Source: Planctomycetaceae bacterium
Lineage (GTDB): Bacteria; Planctomycetota; Planctomycetia; Pirellulales; Pirellulaceae
Assembly (NCBI GenBank): GCA_003506095.1
Contig: DNWZ01000496.1
Coordinates: forward strand, 1-5,453
Direction of reading: 5' to 3'
DNA length: 5,453 nucleotides
Part shown: positions 1-5,453 of the stretch, piece after piece
How positions within the stretch are numbered: the stretch's first letter is position 1
Layout: each line of letters begins with the position of its first letter
Made by a program: the position numbers and the translations under genes
The notes under the pieces: model-generated
Database searches by the model: none
Seen by the model: the letters and a program-made list of their open reading frames with translations, nothing else
Told to the model about the DNA's origin: nothing

Positions 1-1
1 G

Positions 2-40
2 CCGCCGTGGACTGGGCCTTGGTGGTTCATCAAATTCTGA
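2..40 (+). CDS. 3' end of an upstream gene (partial, unidentified)
   Basis: Frame 2 is open from the window edge and ends in TGA at 38-40, giving the tail PPWTGPWWFIKF. It ends 10 bases before the GTG start of the next gene, and its terminal GAG/G overlaps the likely ribosome-binding site of that gene, as is usual inside an operon. Twelve residues are far too few to name a family. The other two forward frames are also open here: frame 1 runs on to a stop near 97, overlapping the next gene, and frame 3 is continuous with the next gene. The choice of frame therefore rests on spacing alone. If right, the helicase operon has at least three genes. Confidence 0.33.
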   Translation, partial: PPWTGPWWFIKF

Positions 41-50
41 GGCAGGGTTC

Positions 51-1067
51 GTGTACCGCCTCACGCCACGCCAAAGGAAGCAACTCGTCGGCTTGTTGAA
101 ATTTGCTGGTCCGGCAACCGAGGTCCGCGCCGACCGTGTTCCAGAAACCGTTACGCCAACCGATGTCGATGTGGCTTTTGCTCCGACATTCCTGGCGGAA
201 GTTATTGCCAAAGGATCAATGGTCACAGTTCATTTTCGGGATGTGATTCCTCCGGATCTCGTCCTGCTGATGCCCATCCCTGCAAGGGCTGGTGATGCTG
301 GATACTGGTTTTTGTTTCAGGCTGATCCGCTCAACGAGAGTCCGCCTGACACCATCACGCTGGACCTAAAGTCCTGCCAGAAATGCGACGACCGGCTACA
401 GATCCTTTCAACCGATCCATCCGGCCAACAGATCCAGCCTCACGTGTTTGTCGAAGTTCGTTGGCAAGGTCATTCCGCCACTTTCCCCGTCAGGTTTGAC
501 GACAAGGCACAACTTCCGTTGCTTCTTGTCGGTCGCAAACCCACAGAAGGAGAATTGATCGAATACTTCTTGTTTGGCACGGAACCGGACGATGGGGATG
601 AGGGAACCGGCTTGCCTGGTGACGGAACAAAACGACCAAAGCCCGATGCCCCAATTGATACCAGCCGAATTCTTGCATACTTCATTCGCCATTTTGTATG
701 GGCGATCCCCGGCATTGAGGCCGAGATTCACCGAGCCGGATACTCCCGCGCGTCGCTTGATGCCGTGTTGAGAGGCCCCACTAGCCCGCTGGAATTGGCG
801 GAACTGGCCTTTGCCAGTCTAAATCGCCCTCCGACCCACAACGCGCCACAGAAGACCCCAACCGCTGTTGGATTCCAATTGACGGAAATCCTTGCCGCTC
901 TGATTCGAGCTAAGGACGATATCCCCGATCCCGAGTTAAAGGCGTGTTTCGATCCCGTCATTTCACGTTGCCGAGAAGTGTTGAACACCCTTATTGCTCA
1001 ACAGGGGGAACTGCAAGTCCAAGGATTTCGCCTCTATCAAGTAAAAATTCTGGGAGATGCCCAATGA
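51..1067 (+). CDS. Uncharacterised 338-aa protein, translationally coupled to the SNF2 helicase
   Basis: I do not recognise this protein. Residues 1-176 look like a mixed beta-rich domain with alternating hydrophobic strands (for example LVLLMPIPA near 70-79, HVFVEVRW near 131-138 and LPLLLVGRK near 155-163) and one CxxC pair (C109, C112). An acidic, glycine- and proline-rich linker follows at about 177-200. Residues 201-338 look mainly helical (SRILAYFIRHFVWAIPGIEAEI; then PLELAELAFASL, LTEILAALIRA). No signal peptide, membrane segment or catalytic motif is obvious. The GTG start at 51 is preceded by GAGG at 39-42, 8 bases away. The frame stays open to the window edge, so a longer N-terminus is possible. 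The stop TGA at 1065-1067 overlaps the helicase ATG at 1064, so the two proteins are probably made together and may act together, perhaps as recognition or adaptor subunit (inference). The reading frame is convincing; its function is unknown. Confidence 0.85.
   Translation: MYRLTPRQRKQLVGLLKFAGPATEVRADRVPETVTPTDVDVAFAPTFLAEVIAKGSMVTVHFRDVIPPDLVLLMPIPARAGDAGYWFLFQADPLNESPPDTITLDLKSCQKCDDRLQILSTDPSGQQIQPHVFVEVRWQGHSATFPVRFDDKAQLPLLLVGRKPTEGELIEYFLFGTEPDDGDEGTGLPGDGTKRPKPDAPIDTSRILAYFIRHFVWAIPGIEAEIHRAGYSRASLDAVLRGPTSPLELAELAFASLNRPPTHNAPQKTPTAVGFQLTEILAALIRAKDDIPDPELKACFDPVISRCREVLNTLIAQQGELQVQGFRLYQVKILGDAQ
1052..1067 (+). promoter_or_regulatory. Ribosome-binding site and ATGA stop/start overlap before the helicase
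   Basis: GGGAG at 1052-1056 lies 7 bases before ATG at 1064-1066, and TGA of the preceding gene is 1065-1067. This 4-base ATGA overlap is the classic arrangement for translational coupling. It also fixes the helicase start: the open frame continues upstream to 944, but that part overlaps the previous coding sequence and lacks a comparable site. Confidence 0.8.
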
Positions 1068-4000
1068 AGCTGTCCCCAGAAATCGACCTCAGCCGTTCAT
1101 TGCGGCTGGTCTTCGGCAATAAAGGAGAATTTTCCAAGCAAATCGCACAGGACTGTGCGCGGCAATCCGAGACGGCCAGTGCCATCCTTCACCGGTTTTT
1201 TGGAGCAAATGAGCGTGAACGGCGGGAGTTGATGATTCTTGCCGATGAAGTGGGCTTGGGGAAGACCTACGTGGGGCTCGCCGTTGCTGTCTCGATGCTG
1301 GACGCGATTCGTCATGGCGAGTCACCCGATGGCCTTCCGGCAAATAAGCCCGTGGTGCTAGTTTTGACCCCCACGAATGACGCCTTGTTCAACAAGTGGA
1401 TGCGTGAAGCGGAGGCGTTCAAGCAAGACTGTGCCCGGCACGAAAATAGTTTGGATTGGCTTCAAATCCGATCCCCGATCGAGAAAAGCAGCAAGTCCGG
1501 TAATGTTGTGAACCTCACTGAGCAGATGCGAAAAGCCACGCGTGCCAAACCTTTGCTCATCATTGCCAAGCAGAGTGTGTTCGGCGCGGCTCTCCATGAT
1601 CGAGACCTGTGGAGACGGCGCAGCTTGGCGGCTGTATTCGGCCACTTTCGGACTCCGGTTGACATCCGCCGATACTGGTGCAGAAAGGGCAAGGTCTTCG
1701 ACAATTTCGGCATCCCTGAACTGCATGAATTACTCGATCTGCGGAGCTCAGGCCATTTGTGGAATGATCCCATTTCGCCAGACTTGGAAAAATCCTTCGC
1801 TTGCGCACTTGGCAACTATCCTCAGATCACGGCTCGCTTGGAAAGCGCTCTGATGAAAACTGATGAAGGGAAACTCACCGACCTTCTCGATGACTTGGCA
1901 CGGTACGCGCTGGTGACGGACTGGCCGCAGTTCCCGCTTGTCATCATCGACGAGATACACGGATTCAAAAATCAAGTTCAGTCCAGACGCCACTTGGAGG
2001 CTTTTGCAAAAGGAAAGATTTGCCGCTTGATGGGCTTGTCGGCCACACCATTTCAACTGCGCCATGACGAACTCTTGAGCTTGCTCAAACTCCGTGGTGT
2101 CTTGTCGCTGCCCAAAGAACGCTTCGTCCAACTTGATGAAGCCGAATCAAATTTACGTGCCGCAATGGAAGGTGCTCGTGATTCCGGAGAGACCTTTCGC
2201 AGGCGTTGGAAAGGGCTTCAACCTGTCGATCAATGCGTTGTCGCGGAAACGTGGACAGCGGTTATGAGTGCAGCCGAATCGGAACGGCAGCTGTTGGCGG
2301 TTCAGATTCGTCCGCCCCGAGTTTCACATGCCATCATTGCCGCGATGGACCTCGAACGACGAAATGCCGCATTGCAGAAGCACCTCCGTCCGTTTGTCAT
2401 TCGCCATCAGCATCCCCGTGGATATCGAGAACATTTTGTCGGAAATAAGGCAGCGTCCCTCGACGGCAACGGTAGTTCGACCTTCAGTTGGTCGCCCGGC
2501 ATGGACATTCGCGGGGATGACGAACTTGTCCAATATCTGATGATGCGAGCCGTCGCACTGGCGAAGGATGAAAAAGGGCTGCCCAGTTTGGGGGCGGAGC
2601 TGACAGGAAGCTACCGGCATTTGGTTGAGACGGCTGCTGTTTGGAAGAAGCTCGCCCGTGCGAACAATCCACTGCTTCGTGATTACCGGGCCATACTTGA
2701 GGAAATGATTGGGAAGCGAACGGACAAGCACGATCCCGATACCGAGCACCGCAAAGTCCAAGCGACGGTCCAGCGGGCACTTGCGTTCTTCAAGCGAGGC
2801 CAGAAATCGTTGGTGTTCTGTGTCTACACCAAAACTGCTGAGGCCGTTCGCGATCAGCTTCGAGTGGCAATCGACAATTATCTTGGCGAGATAAGGGACA
2901 GCGTTTTTGGCGATGTCTACGCATTCGAGAATTTTCGGAGGCGATTTTTTAATCGCCGCGAGGCTCTCTTTTCGCTGATTCAGGATCACCCGTTACTGGG
3001 CACACTTCGTGGTGGCCGCGTCGGTGTACCACCAAACGTTGCGTTGACCGTGGAGAATCTTCGACAAGTTGGACAGTTGCTTGTCGAACAAGGAGAGTAT
3101 GCGGATTCGGATAAGCCTGACCGACGCCTCATCATGGCGGCGACAGAGCAAGTCGCAGTGAATTGGTGGCGTGAGTTCCCAAATGGGAAAAAGTGGCTGG
3201 GAGAAGTTCTTCAGAATTGTCTCGAACTTGAACAGCGAATTGTCGATCCTAGCTGGCTGGAAGCACGCGAACCACTTTCCCGTAGTGAACGAGCCGGTCG
3301 CGCCAAACGACCTGCTGATCCCGAAGCAAATGAAGAGATTCGAGACCCGCTCGATGCTGAGGAAGAAGATGCTGAAGCACAAGCAGGGGAAAGCAACGGC
3401 ACGACGGACGATGCCGTCGAATCGTGGGTTCGTAGGCTTCGTGAAGATGCGATTGGGCAGATCATTGCGCCATATTTCCGACACGGCCTAATTCGAGCCA
3501 ATGATGGTCTTCAGCCACTACTGGCCGCGCATCACCGGGGCGTACTGGCCGAGCTCGATCTGGAGACCAGAGCCGTCGCTGGGCAGGTGTTCCGCCGCAT
3601 CTTGATGGCTGACGAATTCTTGATTCGTTATTTAGCTCAAGTCGAGAAGGACAACACCACACGCTGGGCTGGTTATCTTTCGGAACGATACGTAAAACCT
3701 CTCGACGGCCATCTAGAGTCACTGCGGGATCGCGTCAACGCCTATTTGGAGACACTTGTTCGCGCTCGCAAGAACCACGCGTTGCTGTCTGGCTACCATG
3801 CGGGGGCGGAGAATCGCAACGTCGTCCAGCTTGTAAAGGGCGACACCCAGAATCGAGACCGGTATTTTCTTGGGTTCAACACACCATACCGCCCCGAAAT
3901 CCTCGTTTCCACTTCGGTTGGACAAGAGGGCATCGACCTCCACCGCGAGTGTCGCCACGTGATCCATCACGATCTGTGCTGGAATCCGGCAACAATTGAG

Positions 4001-4384
4001 CAACGTACTGGACGAGTTGATCGAATCGGTAGCAAAGTCGAGCGAGAACGAATGGGAGTCCAAGACGATCAGGGGCCGACGCTGGAAATCGCCGTTCCGT
4101 ACCTTGCGGCAACGTATGATGAGCGCATGTTCGAGGAACTCTACCGACGCGCCCAACTCTTTGAAGTCACCCTTGGCGGGGAGATGCGAGTTGAAGGCCG
4201 CATTGATCCTGAGCACATTGCATCAGAACACAAGATTCGCGAAAAACTCGGTATTGGCACCGATGATGAAGACATTGGCGTCGAGTCCGATGATACGTGG
4301 GTGGCCGACCTGCCAACCGATATGATTGAACGACTGCGAGTCGATCTGTCTGTCTGGAGGCCGAAATTGCCGAAGTGCCCCTGA
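1064..4384 (+). CDS. Large SNF2-family (SF2) DEAD/DEAH-like helicase or DNA translocase, 1106 aa
   Basis: A complete SF2 ATPase of the SNF2/RapA type. Motif I is LADEVGLGKT at residues 59-68 (Walker lysine K67). Motif Ia is VVLVLTP at 97-103. Motif II is DEIH at 296-299, within LVIIDEIHGFKN. Motif III is GLSATPF at 324-330. Motif IV is KSLVFCVYTKT at 581-591. Motif V is VSTSVGQEGIDLH at 948-960. Motif VI is EQRTGRVDRIGS at 979-990 (arginine fingers R984/R987). Such enzymes use ATP to move along duplex DNA and displace or remodel bound proteins; in bacteria they recur in defence systems and restriction enzymes. About 345 residues lie between motifs IV and V, including an acidic linker at about 743-783, and about 190 lie between Ia and II; both spacings are long. 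No nuclease or PLD motif was seen. It is cytoplasmic. The start at ATG 1064 is set by GGGAG and the ATGA overlap with its partner gene. DISARM DrmD, Zorya ZorD and other defence SNF2 proteins are possible relatives, but none can be assigned by reading alone. Confidence 0.95.
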   Translation: MKLSPEIDLSRSLRLVFGNKGEFSKQIAQDCARQSETASAILHRFFGANERERRELMILADEVGLGKTYVGLAVAVSMLDAIRHGESPDGLPANKPVVLVLTPTNDALFNKWMREAEAFKQDCARHENSLDWLQIRSPIEKSSKSGNVVNLTEQMRKATRAKPLLIIAKQSVFGAALHDRDLWRRRSLAAVFGHFRTPVDIRRYWCRKGKVFDNFGIPELHELLDLRSSGHLWNDPISPDLEKSFACALGNYPQITARLESALMKTDEGKLTDLLDDLARYALVTDWPQFPLVIIDEIHGFKNQVQSRRHLEAFAKGKICRLMGLSATPFQLRHDELLSLLKLRGVLSLPKERFVQLDEAESNLRAAMEGARDSGETFRRRWKGLQPVDQCVVAETWTAVMSAAESERQLLAVQIRPPRVSHAIIAAMDLERRNAALQKHLRPFVIRHQHPRGYREHFVGNKAASLDGNGSSTFSWSPGMDIRGDDELVQYLMMRAVALAKDEKGLPSLGAELTGSYRHLVETAAVWKKLARANNPLLRDYRAILEEMIGKRTDKHDPDTEHRKVQATVQRALAFFKRGQKSLVFCVYTKTAEAVRDQLRVAIDNYLGEIRDSVFGDVYAFENFRRRFFNRREALFSLIQDHPLLGTLRGGRVGVPPNVALTVENLRQVGQLLVEQGEYADSDKPDRRLIMAATEQVAVNWWREFPNGKKWLGEVLQNCLELEQRIVDPSWLEAREPLSRSERAGRAKRPADPEANEEIRDPLDAEEEDAEAQAGESNGTTDDAVESWVRRLREDAIGQIIAPYFRHGLIRANDGLQPLLAAHHRGVLAELDLETRAVAGQVFRRILMADEFLIRYLAQVEKDNTTRWAGYLSERYVKPLDGHLESLRDRVNAYLETLVRARKNHALLSGYHAGAENRNVVQLVKGDTQNRDRYFLGFNTPYRPEILVSTSVGQEGIDLHRECRHVIHHDLCWNPATIEQRTGRVDRIGSKVERERMGVQDDQGPTLEIAVPYLAATYDERMFEELYRRAQLFEVTLGGEMRVEGRIDPEHIASEHKIREKLGIGTDDEDIGVESDDTWVADLPTDMIERLRVDLSVWRPKLPKCP

Positions 4385-4429
4385 GTGAGGCCATTGGACG
4401 GCTACGAAGGACTGTTTTGGTGAGCGTGG

Positions 4430-4525
4430 TGCCAACCATCGGTTCGACCGGAGCGCCCGACGGCATCGCCGTCGGTTTCCTTCCTCACTTCGCTGGTCGG
4501 CGCTCGGTCAACCAAGACGTTGAAT
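4430..4525 (+). repeat. Imperfect inverted repeat with bulges, attC-like recombination site candidate
   Basis: The left arm 4441-4461 pairs with the right arm 4496-4513: 4441-4444 with 4510-4513, 4446-4450 with 4505-4509, 4452-4457 with 4499-4504, and 4459-4461 with 4496-4498. That is 18 pairs with single unpaired bases C4445, G4451 and C4458, all on the left arm and 6-7 bases apart. Outside the arms, after 4-5 base spacers, lie TGCCAAC (4430-4436) and GTTGAAT (4519-4525). The latter fits the integron R' consensus GTTRRRY; the former matches RYYYAAC only in its YYAAC part. Folded attC sites have this layout with extrahelical bases on one arm. The length (about 96 bases) and position downstream of the coding region also fit. 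It could instead be a transposon end, a REP-like element or a complex terminator. Confidence 0.4.
4457..4480 (+). terminator. GC-rich hairpin, possible rho-independent terminator of the helicase operon
   Basis: CCGACGGC (4457-4464), loop ATC, and GCCGTCGG (4468-4475) form a perfect 8-bp stem, followed by TTTCC and further pyrimidines. It lies about 75 bases after the helicase stop. The T-run is only three long, so termination may be weak. The stem competes for bases 4457-4461 with the larger inverted repeat around it, and it may simply be the tip of that element. Confidence 0.4.
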
Positions 4526-4561
4526 GGCCGCTTCGGAGCCGACTGAACGGCAGCTTTGGGC
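4521..4561 (+). repeat. Diverged tandem direct repeat (two copies, 23-base period)
   Basis: TGAATGGCCGCTTCGGAG (4521-4538) and TGAACGGCAGCTTTGGGC (4544-4561) match at 13 of 18 positions. The first copy overlaps the GTTGAAT box of the attC-like element. The repeat could be part of a dispersed intergenic element or chance similarity. Confidence 0.3.
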
Positions 4562-4674
4562 ACTTATGCAGAGGATCCAGTAATGTATAGATGCTGGTGT
4601 CAGGCGACCGTTTGGCGCGTCAATTCTGGCGGCTGGACGTGGGCTGCTTCGGTGAAGTAGACATAATTTCTGTG

Positions 4675-4690
4675 AAGGATTGAATGGATG
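4675..4690 (+). promoter_or_regulatory. Ribosome-binding site that decides the integrase start
   Basis: AAGGA at 4675-4679 is followed by two ATG codons: 4684 (4 bases away, leading to a short shadow frame) and 4688 (8 bases away, opening the integrase frame). The spacing favours 4688. A second in-frame ATG at 4712 has GGAG at 4702-4705 and is a credible alternative start. Confidence 0.5.
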
Positions 4691-5371
4691 ACTCCACTAC
4701 TGGAGATCATCATGAGTTTTATCGCCTCACTTCCTGCCGGGTCCCAAACCTGGCTTCTCAACAGCCCACTGGCACCACATTTGGATGCGTTCGCTGCACA
4801 CCTGACCGATGGTGGCTACAGCGCGCAGACAACAAGGAACCATTTCTTGGGTGTTGCGCACTTCGCCAGATGGATGACGCAGTGTGCGCTGCCTGTGTCA
4901 TTGCTGGATGAGCAGTTGCTTCAGCAATTTCTTGCCGTTCACTTGTCACATTGTTCATGTCCGCCACCGGCGGTCAGTGATCCAAGCAAACACCGCAGCT
5001 CGCTTGGGCATCTGATGGTCGTTCTTCGCAAATGCGGCGCGGTCGCCGAAGTTTCGCCTGCTGTTGGCCCTATTCCAGACGAACTCCACCGTTTTGACGA
5101 ATACATGCTCAATGCTCGGGGCACGAGTGAAGGAACACGTCGTGGGTGCTTACGGTGGGTTCAGAGATTGCTGCTATACAAGTTTGCCGGAGAAGAGTTG
5201 ATGTTTGCCAAGCTGCAACCCGAGGATTTGCGCAAATTTATCGCTATACAGCTTGATCTCCTTGGTAGCGTCTCCAATGCCATGAGCCTGGCATCGGCAT
5301 TGCGGACCTACTTTCGTTACCGCACCATCTGTGGTGACTCGGTGCACGGATTGTTAGTCTCTAACAAGTGA
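4688..5371 (+). CDS. Tyrosine recombinase/phage-type integrase, N-terminal fragment without catalytic domain
   Basis: This 227-residue product resembles the N-terminal half of XerC/phage-integrase-like recombinases that have two SAM-like core-binding domains. The first (about 28-118) carries LDAFAAHLTDGGYSAQTTRN and then HFARWM; a CSCPPP turn at 89-94 follows. The second (about 130-222) carries LHRFDEYMLNARGTSEGTRR and then LRTYFRYRTICGDSVHGLL. Full-length members are usually about 400 residues, with a C-terminal domain holding the R-H-R-Y catalytic residues. None of that is present: after GDSVHGLL come only VSNK and a stop, and neither other forward frame continues the domain. It therefore cannot recombine DNA alone; it is probably a relic or, less likely, a DNA-binding inhibitor. 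It is separated from the helicase by 303 bases and appears to be an independent unit. Confidence 0.7.
   Translation: MTPLLEIIMSFIASLPAGSQTWLLNSPLAPHLDAFAAHLTDGGYSAQTTRNHFLGVAHFARWMTQCALPVSLLDEQLLQQFLAVHLSHCSCPPPAVSDPSKHRSSLGHLMVVLRKCGAVAEVSPAVGPIPDELHRFDEYMLNARGTSEGTRRGCLRWVQRLLLYKFAGEELMFAKLQPEDLRKFIAIQLDLLGSVSNAMSLASALRTYFRYRTICGDSVHGLLVSNK
5351..5367. repeat. Perfect 7-bp palindrome at the integrase break point
   Basis: TTGTTAG (5351-5357), loop TCT, and CTAACAA (5361-5367) form a perfect inverted repeat. It lies just where integrase-like sequence gives out and contains the stop (5354-5356) of a minus-strand reading frame. No T-run follows on either strand, so it does not look like an ordinary terminator. 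It may mark the end of an inserted element. Confidence 0.4.
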
Positions 5372-5452
5372 ATTCTTTGCATTTTCTGCGAAGACTTCAA
5401 GCGGTTTGAGCCATCGCAGGGATGATGTTGAATCGTGTGATGGAACAAGCTG
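5354..5452 (-). CDS. Possible C-terminal end of a minus-strand gene entering from the right edge
   Basis: On the minus strand a frame is open from the window edge to TAA (complement of 5354-5356), giving 32 residues that include SLRWLKPLEVFAENAKN. The ending has a plausible protein composition and could be the tail of a transposase from an element that cut the integrase, but no family can be named from so little. The frame could equally be open by chance; the plus strand here (5372-5453) shows no gene. Confidence 0.22.
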   Translation of the reverse strand, partial: QLVPSHDSTSSLRWLKPLEVFAENAKNSLVRD

Positions 5453-5453
5453 C

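Larger units (their letters stand above)
4385..4687. other. Structured intergenic region between helicase operon and integrase fragment
   Basis: This 303-base gap has no convincing gene; the small frames crossing it lack ribosome sites and family features. It holds a large imperfect inverted repeat (4441-4513), a perfect hairpin nested in it (4457-4475), a GTTGAAT box (4519-4525) and a diverged direct repeat (4521-4538 and 4544-4561). Before the integrase, CATAAT at 4662-4667 could be a -10 element, but no good -35 sequence sits at the proper distance, so no promoter is called. Confidence 0.6.

Noticed and set aside
944..1063. 40-residue N-terminal extension of the helicase frame
   Set aside because: It overlaps the 3' end of the 338-aa gene, and the GGGAG plus ATGA arrangement at 1052-1067 gives a much better start.
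2324..2989. 221-residue minus-strand open frame
   Set aside because: It lies wholly antisense to the conserved helicase and has no recognisable domain; it is a product of codon bias.
2993..4216. Several 100-165 residue minus-strand frames inside the helicase gene
   Set aside because: They are antisense to motifs IV-VI and their flanks, with no family features or ribosome sites.
4375..4590. 71-residue plus frame across the intergenic region
   Set aside because: It begins within the helicase 3' end and runs through the inverted repeat. There is no ribosome site, and the composition follows the palindromes.
4560..4687. tRNA or small RNA gene before the integrase
   Set aside because: No cloverleaf arms or T-loop signature could be found; only short stems are present.
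4684..4911. 75-residue plus frame starting at the first ATG after AAGGA
   Set aside because: It is only 4 bases from the ribosome site and overlaps the integrase frame, which has recognisable domain content.
1..5453. CRISPR array
   Set aside because: No regularly spaced identical repeats of 20-40 bases are present anywhere in the window.

Overview
The window reads like the edge of an accessory (genomic-island) region in a bacterium of moderate GC content. Nothing in it is diagnostic for taxonomy. The style of the integrase and the unclassified helicase cluster would fit an environmental bacterium such as a planctomycete or proteobacterium, but this is a guess.

Left and centre (1-4384, + strand): a compact co-directional operon. 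It begins with what is probably the last 12 codons of an upstream gene (2-40). Next is a 338-residue protein of unknown family (51-1067). Its stop overlaps the start of a very large SNF2-type (superfamily 2) DNA helicase/translocase of 1106 residues (1064-4384) as ATGA. The helicase has a complete set of SF2 motifs, but its second RecA-like domain is split by about 345 residues that include an acidic linker. A large SNF2 enzyme translationally coupled to an unrecognised partner, next to recombinase remnants, is the kind of arrangement seen in anti-phage systems (compare DISARM DrmD, Zorya ZorD and other multi-gene helicase systems). I could not match it to any named system.

Middle right (4385-4687): a 303-base gap rich in secondary structure. 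It holds an 18-bp imperfect inverted repeat with three regularly spaced single-base bulges, all on one arm. The arms are flanked by CAAC and GTTGAAT, so the element resembles an integron attC recombination site. A perfect 8-bp GC-rich hairpin sits inside it and may serve as the operon's terminator. A diverged direct repeat follows.

Right (4688-5453): a 227-residue tyrosine-recombinase (integrase) fragment. It keeps the DNA-binding N-terminal part and lacks the catalytic domain. It stops at a perfect 7-bp palindrome, where an open minus-strand reading frame coming in from the window edge also ends. This suggests insertion or rearrangement cut the integrase. Overall the helicase pair looks intact, and the DNA to its right looks like recombination debris.
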